Origin: Candidatus Bipolaricaulota bacterium
GTDB lineage: Bacteria; Bipolaricaulota; Bipolaricaulia; RBG-16-55-9
Length of the DNA: 29,168 nt
Assembly: GCA_027021605.1 (NCBI GenBank)
Contig: JALUUA010000254.1
Coordinates: 1 to 29,168, forward strand
Direction: 5' to 3'
Every line of letters begins with the position of its first letter. Position 1 is the stretch's first letter. A program made the translations under genes and the position numbers. Positions 1-6,112 of this stretch are shown here, piece by piece. A model generated the notes under the pieces. That model was not told the DNA's origin. It made no database searches and worked only from the letters and a program-made list of their open reading frames with translations.

Positions 1-412
1 AGAACGTCAGGGGATTGCCCCGGCGGCGCTGCTCCTCGAGGTGGGGATGGAGCGCGTTCATCCCCTCGACGAACGCCTCGGGGGAGATGAGCGCCCCGTC
101 CACGGCGATGCGCTCCCGCAGGTCCAGGAGGTGGGGCTTCGTGAAGAGACCCACTCGGAGTCCCTGCTGCTTGAGCACCGCAGCGACCATGGCGCAGACG
201 GAGCCCTTCCCCTTGGTGCCCGCCACGTGCAGGATGGGATAGCGCGCATCGGGCTTCCCCAGGGCGTCGAGGACCCGGCGGACCCGGGCTAGGTCGAAGG
301 CGTCCCGCCGCTTGGGGACCGAGGAGGCCCGCATCCGCTCGTAGTTCGTGTGCTTCTGAATGTACGCGAACGCCTCGTCGTAGCTCCCGAAGGGCTTTTT
401 GCTGTGGACCAT
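1..412 (-). CDS. folC: Folylpolyglutamate/dihydrofolate synthase, N-terminal part (cut by window edge)
   Basis: The first 137 codons of a Mur-ligase-family enzyme that adds glutamate to folates, and in bifunctional members to dihydropteroate, using ATP in the cytoplasm. The P-loop reads HVAGTKGKGS at about residues 58-67; the family usually has GTNGKGS, so Asn to Lys is a small deviation. GLFTKPHLLDLRERI follows and matches the GLFTSPHL signature after the P-loop. The start is the ATG at 412. It lies 8 nt after a TATCAT box (426-421 on the minus strand) with no Shine-Dalgarno between, so the mRNA may be leaderless. The C-terminal two thirds lie outside the window. It follows the response regulator gene by 62 bp. 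The family is confident; whether it is mono- or bifunctional cannot be judged from this part. Confidence 0.93.
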   Translation of the reverse strand, partial: MVHSKKPFGSYDEAFAYIQKHTNYERMRASSVPKRRDAFDLARVRRVLDALGKPDARYPILHVAGTKGKGSVCAMVAAVLKQQGLRVGLFTKPHLLDLRERIAVDGALISPEAFVEGMNALHPHLEEQRRRGNPLTF

Positions 413-420
413 CGGGGGCG

Positions 421-426
421 ATGATA
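421..426 (-). promoter_or_regulatory. -10 element for folC, leaderless type
   Basis: TATCAT on the minus strand ends 8 nt before the folC ATG at 412, so transcription would begin one or two bases from the start codon. The -35 position (444-449) is GC-rich and poor. Just upstream, 443-466 can form a GC-rich hairpin (GGGGCC paired with GGCCCC around ACCGCGGT) without a T-run, at the end of the response regulator gene. Confidence 0.4.
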
Positions 427-474
427 CCGCAGGGGGTGGGAGGGGGCCACCGCGGTGCGGCCCCGGGGAACGGG

Positions 475-1143
475 CTAGCCCGCGAGCTTGTAGCCGAAGC
501 CCTTGACGGTGAGGATGAGCTTAGGATTCTTGGGATCTTCTTCTACCTTGCGGCGCAGGAGGTGGATGTAGCGCTTCACGTCCGTGGAGGAAGCGAGCCC
601 CCCCTCCGGCCAGACGCGCGCTAGGATCTCGCGATCGGAGAAGACCCGCCCCGGCTCGGAGGCGAGCAGCTTCAGCAGCTCGTACTCCTTGGGGGAGAGC
701 TCAACCCGCTTCCCGCGGAGGCGGACCTCCTTGCGCCGGTCGTCGATCTCGAGGGGCCCCCTCTGGAGGACGGGCGGACGGTAGCGGCGGAGCGCCGCCT
801 GGAGGCGGGCCTCGACCTCCCGCAGCTTGAAGGGCTTCGTGATGTAGTCGTCCGCCCCCATCTGGAGGGCCTTCACCACGTCGTCCGTGGCGTCGCGGGC
901 CGTGATCACCACGATGGGGATCGAGCTCTGCCCGCGGACGTACTCCAACACCTCCCAGCCGTCGGGCGGGGGGATCATCAAATCGAGCAGAAGGGCGTCC
1001 GGTTCGTCCCGGTGGAAGACCTCCAGCGCCCGCGTGCCGCTCTCGGCCTCCCGCGTCTCGTAGCCCCGCGACGCCAGGTATTTCCCAAGGATGAGCCGAG
1101 CCTCCGGGTCGTCCTCGACGATGAGCACCCGTACCCCCTTCAT
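475..1143 (-). CDS. OmpR/PhoB-family response regulator
   Basis: Cytoplasmic two-component regulator of 222 residues, the usual family length. The receiver domain (1-120) has the acidic pair D10-D11, phospho-acceptor D54 in LLLDLMIPP, T81 in VVITARD and K103 in ITKPFK. The C-terminal winged helix (about 128-222) starts at LEIDDRRKEVRL and has the typical SPKEYELLKLLASEPGRV helix and a KGFGYKL wing. Its ATG overlaps the kinase stop codon in an ATGA, so the two are translationally coupled and form a cognate pair. OmpR/PhoB dimers bind 11-bp direct repeats, and an array of such repeats lies about 2.7 kb upstream at 3855-3921. It is an obvious but untested target. The signal sensed is unknown. 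Confidence 0.95.
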   Translation of the reverse strand: MKGVRVLIVEDDPEARLILGKYLASRGYETREAESGTRALEVFHRDEPDALLLDLMIPPPDGWEVLEYVRGQSSIPIVVITARDATDDVVKALQMGADDYITKPFKLREVEARLQAALRRYRPPVLQRGPLEIDDRRKEVRLRGKRVELSPKEYELLKLLASEPGRVFSDREILARVWPEGGLASSTDVKRYIHLLRRKVEEDPKNPKLILTVKGFGYKLAG

Positions 1144-2633
1144 CCCGATCCCCCCTTCCAGCCCGTGGGGCGTTCCCGGGGGTGTTCCCGTTTCGACTTC
1201 GGCCCCAAGGGCAGCTCGACGAAGAAGAGGCTCCCCCTCCCGTCCGCGGGGCTCTCGACCCCGGCCCGCCCGCCGTGGAGCTGGGCGTACCGGCGGACGA
1301 CGGCCAACCCCAGCCCCAGGCCCTCGCGGTCTTGCGCTCCCCCATCTGCCCCCTTTGTCCCCCGGGGGGAGGGGAGCCGCACGAACGGCTCGAAGACCCG
1401 CTCCCGCTCCTCGGCGGGCACCCCCGGTCCCCGATCGCGGACCTCGAGGCGCACCTGCGACCCCCCCACAACGCGTGCGTCAATCCCGATTCGCCCCCCA
1501 GGGGGGGAGTGGCGAATCGCGTTCTGCAGCAAGTTGAAGGCGATCTGGCGCAGCTTCGTCCGATCCGCCTCCAGGGTGAGCCCCGGGTCCACCCGCACCT
1601 CAACGGACAGGTCCTTCTCCTCGGCGTAGGGCCGGAGGTCCTCGACGATCTCCTCGAGAAGGGGTCCGAGGGCTACGGGCTCCCGGTGGAGCTTCTCCAC
1701 CCCCAGCTCGAGCTTGGCGTAGCGGAGGACGTTCTCCAGCAGGGCCTGCAGGTGCTCGCCGGAGCGCATCGCGGCCCGTAGGTACGAGCGCTGCTCCTCG
1801 GTGAGCTCCCCGCCGACCCCCGAAAGCAACAGCTCGATGTAGCCCAGCAGCACGTTGAGGGGGGTGCGCAGCTCGTGGCCCATGAGCGTGATGAACTCCG
1901 ACTTGGCCCGGCTGGCCCGCTCCAGCTCCGCGCGCATCTCGACGATCGCCTCAGCCATGCGGTTGAAGGCCCGGGCCAGCCCCCCCAGCTCGTCCGCCCG
2001 CTCGACGGGGGCCCGCACCTCCAGTTGCCCCCGTCCGAACGCCTCGAGCGCCCCCTTCACCCGCTGCAGGGGGCGCAGGATCATCCCCGAGAGCAGCCAA
2101 GCGACGACCAGCGCCACCAGCGCGATGCCCAGCCCCGCCAGCCCCAGCCACAAGAGCTCCCGACGCATCTCGTAGGCGAGGTACTCCAACGAGATCGCCA
2201 GCCGGACGTAGCTGTCGGTGGGCGGCCTCCCGCCCCCGCCCCCGGGGTCGGGCCCCGAAAGCCGTCGCTCCCCCCACAGGGAGGAATCGAGAATCGCCTG
2301 CCAGACCTCCAGGTGCGGCCCCCTCGGGGGGGCGCCCGCCCGCCCCAGCACCTCGCCGTCCTTGACGATCTCCACGTAGAGAACGTCGTCCCGCAGGGCC
2401 CCCTCGGCCAGCGGCACCAGATCCCGATCCCCCCGGATGTAGGCGCTGTAGAACGCCTCCTGGGCCAGGAAGCGGGCCAGCACCCGCCCCCGCCGCACCA
2501 GCTGCTCGTAGAGCTCCCAGTCCAGGCGGTAGACGGCCACCGCCCCCAAGAGCACCGCGCTCAGCAGCGCCAGCCCTACCAGGGCCAGGAGCATCTCGCG
2601 ACGAAGATCCCCGCGGATGCGCATCTTCATCAT
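1140..2633 (-). CDS. Membrane sensor histidine kinase
   Basis: A 497-residue class I kinase partner of the overlapping response regulator. TM1 spans about residues 14-36, a periplasmic sensor region about 37-158 contains a Gly-rich linker near 130-136, and TM2 spans about 160-184. A HAMP linker (about 186-238) follows. The H-box is SEFITLMGHELRTPLN with phospho-acceptor H253. The ATPase domain has N-box NLLQNAIRH (N371), G1 DRGPGV (400-405) and G2 GLGLGL (438-443). The frame stays open a further 137 codons upstream, but that extension has no domain and overlaps control sequences. I start at ATGATG (2633), just before the basic residues and TM1. A GGGAGGGG sequence lies about 20 nt upstream, a bit far, so ATG 2624 is also possible. 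The C-terminal tail is basic and low-complexity. Confidence 0.92.
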   Translation of the reverse strand: MMKMRIRGDLRREMLLALVGLALLSAVLLGAVAVYRLDWELYEQLVRRGRVLARFLAQEAFYSAYIRGDRDLVPLAEGALRDDVLYVEIVKDGEVLGRAGAPPRGPHLEVWQAILDSSLWGERRLSGPDPGGGGGRPPTDSYVRLAISLEYLAYEMRRELLWLGLAGLGIALVALVVAWLLSGMILRPLQRVKGALEAFGRGQLEVRAPVERADELGGLARAFNRMAEAIVEMRAELERASRAKSEFITLMGHELRTPLNVLLGYIELLLSGVGGELTEEQRSYLRAAMRSGEHLQALLENVLRYAKLELGVEKLHREPVALGPLLEEIVEDLRPYAEEKDLSVEVRVDPGLTLEADRTKLRQIAFNLLQNAIRHSPPGGRIGIDARVVGGSQVRLEVRDRGPGVPAEERERVFEPFVRLPSPRGTKGADGGAQDREGLGLGLAVVRRYAQLHGGRAGVESPADGRGSLFFVELPLGPKSKREHPRERPTGWKGGSG

Positions 2634-2698
2634 CCGGGTTTGCTCGCTTCGTCCCCTCCCGTCTCCCTTGCTTGCTCTCCCTGCCTCTCCCGCAGGGA

Positions 2699-2728
2699 AT
2701 CTTACGGATTTCCCCGTTCCGAAGGCAA
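2699..2728 (-). promoter_or_regulatory. Possible promoter of the kinase/regulator operon
   Basis: On the minus strand TTGCCT (2728-2723), an 18-bp spacer and TAAGAT (2704-2699) resemble a sigma70 promoter at moderate quality. Initiation near 2692 would give a leader of about 60 nt that opens with a small hairpin (CCCTGC/GCAGGG, 2681-2697) before the kinase ATG at 2633. Not decisive: readthrough from the small genes upstream is equally possible. Confidence 0.33.
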
Positions 2729-2754
2729 ACTCCCCGCCGACATGACGCAGATCA

Positions 2755-2783
2755 TAGACAGGAGGAGTGACAGACCCTATAGT
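2755..2783 (+). promoter_or_regulatory. Plus-strand promoter of a candidate small RNA
   Basis: TAGACA (2755-2760), exactly 17 bp, then TATAGT (2778-2783): each hexamer differs from the sigma70 consensus at one position. Initiation is expected near 2790. No plus-strand gene lies downstream before 4087, and a hairpin with a T-run comes about 85 nt later. Confidence 0.55.
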
Positions 2784-2810
2784 ATGAAATCGAGCGCTGC
2801 CTCGCGCCGA

Positions 2811-2832
2811 CAAGCCGACATCAAGCCGACAT
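2811..2832. repeat. Two perfect tandem 11-bp repeats upstream of the kinase gene
   Basis: CAAGCCGACAT occurs twice without a gap (2811-2821 and 2822-2832; ATGTCGGCTTG on the minus strand). A third GCCGACA lies 8 bp away at 2806-2812 and a fourth at 2736-2742. The 11-bp period suits an OmpR/PhoB-type dimer, so this may be an autoregulatory site of the adjacent two-component operon. Its sequence differs from the TTTCA array at 3855-3921. Confidence 0.45.
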
Positions 2833-2873
2833 AGATTCCTCCTGGGGGGCAAGGAGGTGGAGAGGGGGCCTAA

Positions 2874-2913
2874 GGGTCCGGTCGAGAGGGGGACCGGACC
2901 CTGTCCCTTTTTT
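2874..2913 (+). terminator. Hairpin with T-run, plus strand
   Basis: GGGTCCGGTC (2874-2883) and GACCGGACCC (2892-2901) form a perfect 10-bp stem with an 8-nt loop. TGTCCC and then TTTTTT (2908-2913) follow. The T-run begins 6 nt after the stem, a little farther than in classic intrinsic terminators. On the minus strand no T-run follows the stem, so it works best for plus-strand transcription, although the only annotated neighbours are on the minus strand. Confidence 0.5.
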
Positions 2914-3009
2914 CCCCTTTTCCCGCTCTTCCGGGGGTTCTTGTTCGTACGGGGAACGGGGCTCGTATCCTGCCCGTGCGCGTTCGGCGGGCTGCGCGGA
3001 GGAGGGGCG

Positions 3010-3369
3010 TCAGGCGCGTCGGCTTTCCCGGAGGTAGCGCTCAAGCGCCTCCTGAGCCTGAGCGTCCTGGGGTGCCTCCGGAGAGGGTGCGGGCTCGACC
3101 TGTGCCAGGGCTTCTTGAAGGGCTTCCTCGACGGCCGCGGCGGGGGTGCTCAACGGCACGTGGACCCGGACGAACTCGTCAAAGAGGTCGAGGGCCAGAA
3201 GCTTCTGGCCCCGCTCCGCAAGCCCTTGGCGCAGGGCAGGCACGAGCTTCTGCCGCGTGCCCGCGGGAAGCGGCGGGTCGACGGCGTAGACCACCGCCAG
3301 CCAGCTCGTCCCGTCCGAATCGGTTCGCACCCGCGAACGCTCCTCCACCAGCTGCAACGTAAAAGCCAT
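3010..3369 (-). CDS. Hypothetical protein, 119 aa
   Basis: I do not recognise the family. The frame is open farther upstream, but the ATG at 3369 has a good Shine-Dalgarno (GGAGGAGAGGA, about 7-12 nt before it) and gives a compact protein starting MAFTLQLVEERS. It has no signal peptide or membrane segment, so it is probably cytoplasmic. The first 80 residues look like a small alpha/beta fold with alternating strands (WLAVVYAV, LLALDLF, VRVHVPL). An Ala/Pro/Glu-rich linker and a short basic helix ERYLRESRRA end it. It lies 106 bp after the other small gene of this strand and may share its promoter. The leader between them is very poor in U. Confidence 0.6.
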   Translation of the reverse strand: MAFTLQLVEERSRVRTDSDGTSWLAVVYAVDPPLPAGTRQKLVPALRQGLAERGQKLLALDLFDEFVRVHVPLSTPAAAVEEALQEALAQVEPAPSPEAPQDAQAQEALERYLRESRRA

Positions 3370-3435
3370 GACGAATCCTCTCCTCCTCCCTTCCAGGGTC
3401 TCCTTCTGCGCGCTTACGCCCTTTCGGCTCGGACC

Positions 3436-3476
3436 GCTCGCTCGTTCGTTCGTTGTCCGTCCGTCGTCCGCCCGTC
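3436..3476. repeat. Degenerate tetranucleotide run
   Basis: A low-complexity stretch of CTCG/TTCG units followed by TCCG/CCCG units. On the minus-strand transcript it becomes a nearly U-free GACG/GAAC series leading into the gene at 3369-3010. It also overlaps the last codons of the gene at 3769-3476. No coding role seen. Confidence 0.5.
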
Positions 3477-3769
3477 TATTCCCGCTCCAGCGAGGGATCG
3501 GCCCGGGAGACGAGCCCCCAGGCCGCGGCTTGGTACGACCAGGGCTTTGCCCGGCCCTCCTCGCTCGGGCGGCAGAGCACGCTCGTCCCGCAGGCCGGCG
3601 AAGCGTAGAGATCCTCATTGAGCACCCGCTTGAGGGCCCGTCGCAGCTTCGGCTTGACGGACTCGGGCAGCTCCACCCCGCTTTGCTCCAGCTCCCGCAC
3701 CGCCGCCTCGTAGAGGTGCTCCAGGAGGTCCTCGATCGTCACGTGCTCCCAGAGTCGGAATCCCGCCAT
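3476..3769 (-). CDS. Hypothetical protein, 97 aa
   Basis: Unrecognised small protein. The ATG at 3769 is preceded by a strong Shine-Dalgarno (GGAAGGAGGGG), and a good promoter lies at 3803-3831. The N-terminal 55 residues are predicted helical and highly charged (IEDLLEHLYEAAVRELEQ, then KPKLRRALKRVL). The rest has two cysteines (SPACGTSVLCR) and an aromatic patch (KPWSYQAAAWGL). It has no signal peptide or membrane segment. It is the first gene on the minus side of the divergent region that carries the 11-bp repeats, which suggests regulation by an OmpR/PhoB-type protein. Function unknown; the start and coding status are well supported by the ribosome site and promoter. Confidence 0.6.
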   Translation of the reverse strand: MAGFRLWEHVTIEDLLEHLYEAAVRELEQSGVELPESVKPKLRRALKRVLNEDLYASPACGTSVLCRPSEEGRAKPWSYQAAAWGLVSRADPSLERE

Positions 3770-3802
3770 CGGCTCTCCCCTCCTTCCGTATCGCCCTCCC
3801 TC

Positions 3803-3831
3803 TTTGTACGGATTCCCGTCAATTCCGACAA
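3803..3831 (-). promoter_or_regulatory. Promoter of the 3769-3476 gene
   Basis: TTGTCG (3831-3826), exactly 17 bp, then TACAAA (3808-3803) on the minus strand. Initiation near 3796 leaves a leader of about 27 nt containing the Shine-Dalgarno. The -35 box lies 24 bp from the edge of the 11-bp repeat array. Confidence 0.5.
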
Positions 3832-3854
3832 TGATGAAGATCAGACCCCGAGGG

Positions 3855-3921
3855 TTTTCACCGGAATTTCACCCGGTTTTCAAGTCCGTTTCATCGGAGT
3901 TCCATGTCCCTTTCACCCGTT
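3855..3921 (+). promoter_or_regulatory. Operator of six 11-bp direct repeats (PhoB/OmpR type)
   Basis: TTTCA begins at 3856, 3867, 3878, 3889 and 3911, and the variant TTCCA at 3900. This gives six units at an exact 11-bp period, all on one face of the helix. Most units continue as TTTCACC or TTTCATCGG. Direct repeats with an 11-bp period are the known binding pattern of PhoB, PhoP and related winged-helix response regulators. A -10-like TACGCT lies at 3928-3933, 12 bp after the last TTTCA, the position expected when the regulator replaces the -35 contact. The array would thus activate plus-strand transcription toward the gene at 4087, and could also affect the divergent promoter at 3803-3831. 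The two-component pair at 475-2633 is the nearest candidate regulator. Confidence 0.7.
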
Positions 3922-3943
3922 CTGCGCTACGCTGGGACGGCGT

Positions 3944-4086
3944 CGGAGGGAACCAAAGAGCGAAGACAAAGACAAAACGAAAGCACAAGGACAAGAACGA
4001 TGCGCGCGCGATGAAGGCACCTCCGTGCGCGCACAAGACGCGGGAGTACAAGCGTGAGTACAAGAGGAGATGAGGAGGGAGCCGAG
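3944..4086 (+). other. U-free 5' leader before the DUF2231 gene
   Basis: Positions 3944-4000 contain no T at all (57 nt of A, G and C, rich in AAGAC/AAAGC units). The stretch ends with two copies of GAGTACAAG and the Shine-Dalgarno AGGAGGG. If transcription starts near 3940, this is an unstructured leader of about 147 nt. A 20-codon basic frame (4011-4073) lies in it without a ribosome site. Confidence 0.45.
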
Positions 4087-4596
4087 ATGACGAACCTGCA
4101 TCCGATGGTGGTCCACTTCCCCATCGCGCTCTTCCTGGTGGGGTTTGCGCTGGACGCGCTGGGGTGGGGGACCAAACGGGAGACGCTCAAGCGCGTGGGG
4201 TGGGTGCTGGTGCTCTTGGGGGCGCTGGCGGCGGTGCCCGCGGTGGTGACGGGGCTGGCGGTGGAGGAGACCGTCGAGCAGCAGCTCGAGCCCCTTCCCG
4301 GCGGGGAGGCGGCGCTCGAGGCCCACGAGGAGCTGGCCATCCCCACGGCGGCGGTGCTCCTGGGAGCGGCGCTCCTCCGCTTTCTGTTGGAGATCCGCTT
4401 CCGCCGCCCCCTGCTGGGGCGCGGGCTCCTGATCGCTTACCTGGTGGTGGGCCTCGTGGGCGCCGGGATGCTCGCTTTGACGGGCCTGCGCGGCGGGGAG
4501 CTCGTCTACCGCTACGGGGCCGGGGTCCGGACGGACGCGGCCTACGTCCAGCCGCCGCCGGCCGAGTTGGAGTTCAACGCGGAAACGGAAGACTGA
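4087..4596 (+). CDS. DUF2231-family membrane protein
   Basis: A 169-residue predicted inner-membrane protein. The N-terminal signature LHPMVVHFPIALFLVGFALD is typical of DUF2231, whose biochemical role is unknown; its conserved His residues (H5, H10) could bind a metal or heme. I see four hydrophobic segments, about residues 8-28, 36-57, 89-108 and 119-141, with a charged loop VEETVEQQLEPLPGGEAALEAH between the second and third. The C-terminal tail is soluble and acidic. The ATG at 4087 follows AGGAGGG by 6 nt. A frame continuing upstream of it lies in the U-free leader and is not coding. It is the first gene after the 11-bp repeat operator, probably in an operon with the next gene 47 bp downstream. 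Confidence 0.82.
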   Translation: MTNLHPMVVHFPIALFLVGFALDALGWGTKRETLKRVGWVLVLLGALAAVPAVVTGLAVEETVEQQLEPLPGGEAALEAHEELAIPTAAVLLGAALLRFLLEIRFRRPLLGRGLLIAYLVVGLVGAGMLALTGLRGGELVYRYGAGVRTDAAYVQPPPAELEFNAETED

Positions 4597-4643
4597 ATCC
4601 CTACGATACGAAACGAAGCCCGTTCTCAAAGGAGGGAACGCAG

Positions 4644-5888
4644 ATGCGCAAGGCGGATAGAATCGCAGCGATCTCGACGAAGGTCGGGGCGGTCCTGCTC
4701 GGGACGCTGCTCCTCGTGCTGGGGGGGATCGTGGGCGCTGCGGCCAGCCCCGACGACGACTCGTCCCCGCAGTCGGGGAACCCGATTACGGGCGTGGTGC
4801 TGCTCCTCTCGTGGCAGGGGGACGACCTCTTCGTCGAGCTGGACGTCAACGACGACGGGCGCGGGGACCTGTGGGTCAAGATCGAGGACGACACGCTCAT
4901 CGTCGACCCCGACGGGAACCCGCTCCCCATCACGGCCATCCAGGTGGGGGTCACGATCACGGTGACCCACTACGAGTTCGAGCACGGCTACTACGAGGCG
5001 AAGCGCGTCGTGGTGGGGACGGCTTCTCCCCCGAGCACCGACGGCGCTTCCGCTCCCTGCCCCGACCCCATCCAGGGGGTGGTGACCCAAGCCGCGTGGC
5101 TCGGGGATGATTTCTTCGTCCAACTCGACACGGACGGCGACGGGACGCCCGAGCTCCGCGCCAAGATCAAGCGGTCGGCCCTCATCGAGGACCCCGAGGG
5201 CAACGCGCTCACGATGGACGCCATTCGGTCCGGTGTCATCCTCACCCTCGTCAACTACAAGCTGGATGACGACGGCTACTACGAGGCTTGGCACGTCATC
5301 GTCGGCGAGGTCGATCCGGCGACCGTCTCCTGCCGCGGGGCCGAGGCGGGCGCGGCCGGGGCAGGCCGGCCGATCCAGGGCGTCGTCGTGCGGGCCTTCT
5401 GGTTCGGGGACGACTTCTTCGTCGGGCTCGACGTCGACGGGGACTCCCGGGAGGAGCTTCGGGTCAAGATCGAGCACGACGCCACGATCACCGACCCGCA
5501 GGGGAACCGCCTGGGGTTCGAGGCCATCCGGCCGGGGGTGACGCTCACCCTGGTGGGCTACAAGCTCGATGACGACGGCTACTACGAGGCTTGGCACGTC
5601 ATCGTCGGCGAGCCGTCCTCGTCGGAGCAGCCCCCGGCGGACGAGCCCCTTCGGGGCGCCGTCCTGGAGGTGATCCCCTTCGGGGACGATCTGTTCGTGC
5701 GCCTCGACGCCGACGGGGACGGCCAAGAGGACTACCCCGTCAAGATCGATGCGGAGACCGTGCTGGTGGACCCCGACGGCAACCCCGTGGATCGGGCGGC
5801 CATTCAGGTGGGGGTCACCCTCACCGTGACGGAGTACACCTTCCGGGACGGCTACTACGAGGCGAAGCGGGTGATCGTGGAGGGGTAA
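4644..5888 (+). CDS. Exported protein of four Asp-rich, DUF5666-like repeats
   Basis: A 414-residue exported protein. The signal peptide is residues 1-34 with a hydrophobic core AVLLGTLLLVLGGIVGAAA. Four repeats of about 80 residues follow (47-125, 142-222, 243-323, 336-413). Each has the same plan: GVV, then GDDFFV.LD, an acidic loop (NDDGRGD, DTDGDGTPE, DVDGDSREE, DADGDGQED), VKI, DP.GN, AI..GV.LT, and a closing DGYYEA..VIVG. The loops resemble DxDxDG calcium-binding loops, and the strand pattern resembles DUF5666 domains, small beta-barrels often found in tandem in exported proteins. Both comparisons are from memory. Repeats 2 and 3 are nearly identical at the end (KLDDDGYYEAWHVIVGE), suggesting recent duplication. 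A perfect Shine-Dalgarno AAAGGAGGG precedes ATG 4644. Calcium binding and function are inference. Confidence 0.85.
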   Translation: MRKADRIAAISTKVGAVLLGTLLLVLGGIVGAAASPDDDSSPQSGNPITGVVLLLSWQGDDLFVELDVNDDGRGDLWVKIEDDTLIVDPDGNPLPITAIQVGVTITVTHYEFEHGYYEAKRVVVGTASPPSTDGASAPCPDPIQGVVTQAAWLGDDFFVQLDTDGDGTPELRAKIKRSALIEDPEGNALTMDAIRSGVILTLVNYKLDDDGYYEAWHVIVGEVDPATVSCRGAEAGAAGAGRPIQGVVVRAFWFGDDFFVGLDVDGDSREELRVKIEHDATITDPQGNRLGFEAIRPGVTLTLVGYKLDDDGYYEAWHVIVGEPSSSEQPPADEPLRGAVLEVIPFGDDLFVRLDADGDGQEDYPVKIDAETVLVDPDGNPVDRAAIQVGVTLTVTEYTFRDGYYEAKRVIVEG

Positions 5889-6064
5889 GCATTATTTGTT
5901 GAGGAGAACCTCACGGGGAGCCCGGCTCCCGGGGCCCGCGGTCGGGCGGACAGAGCCCCCTCCCGTCCCCGGCCTCGGTTTCCCGCCCAAGCCGGCTGGG
6001 CTCCCCGGCTTCCCCCTCCTCATCTCTGCCGGTTTTGGTTGCTTGCCTTCATGTCTTGAGCGCC
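5889..6064. other. Intergenic stretch before the parvulin gene
   Basis: No gene. It contains a small hairpin TGAGG/CCTCA (5900-5913) and the palindrome GGGAGCCCGGCTCCC (5916-5930), neither followed by a T-run, so they are weak candidates for a transcript end after the repeat protein. About 100 bp of pyrimidine-rich DNA then leads to the promoter at 6067. Confidence 0.4.
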
Positions 6065-6066
6065 GG

Positions 6067-6095
6067 TTGTATCCGCGCATGAGCCCCACTATACT
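6067..6095 (+). promoter_or_regulatory. Promoter of the parvulin-TPR gene
   Basis: TTGTAT (6067-6072), 17 bp, TATACT (6090-6095). Transcription should begin near 6102, just before a GTG at 6104 and 11 nt before the ATG at 6113, with no Shine-Dalgarno between. The mRNA is therefore leaderless (from GTG) or has a leader of about 11 nt (from ATG). Confidence 0.6.
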
Positions 6096-6112
6096 GAAAT
6101 CCTGTGGGGCCC

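Larger units (their letters stand above)
2790..2913 (+). ncRNA. Candidate small RNA with terminator
   Basis: A transcript of about 124 nt is inferred from the promoter at 2755-2783 and the terminator-like hairpin at 2874-2901 with TTTTTT at 2908-2913. It would contain two exact copies of CAAGCCGACAT (2811-2832), then a hairpin in which CCTCCT (2838-2843) pairs with AGGAGG (2852-2857) around an 8-nt G-rich loop, then the terminator stem. I see no convincing protein: the open frame beginning with GTG at 2857 is the shadow of the opposite-strand gene at 3010-3369. No known RNA family is recognised. The call rests only on the spacing and order of signals. Confidence 0.4.

Noticed and set aside
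2634..3044. Upstream extension of the kinase frame by 137 codons
   Set aside because: Low-complexity, no domain, and it would overlap a promoter, tandem repeats and a hairpin. The natural start is just before TM1.
3436..3476. Short tetranucleotide run as a CRISPR or phase-variation tract
   Set aside because: No spacers, repeats too short and degenerate, and mostly outside coding sequence.
4011..4073. Twenty-codon basic frame (MKAPPC... to KREYKRR) before the DUF2231 gene
   Set aside because: No Shine-Dalgarno and it lies within the U-free leader that explains its Lys/Arg content. A leader peptide is possible but unsupported.
5916..5930. Palindrome GGGAGCCCGGCTCCC as a terminator
   Set aside because: No T-run on either strand; such GC palindromes are common in this DNA.
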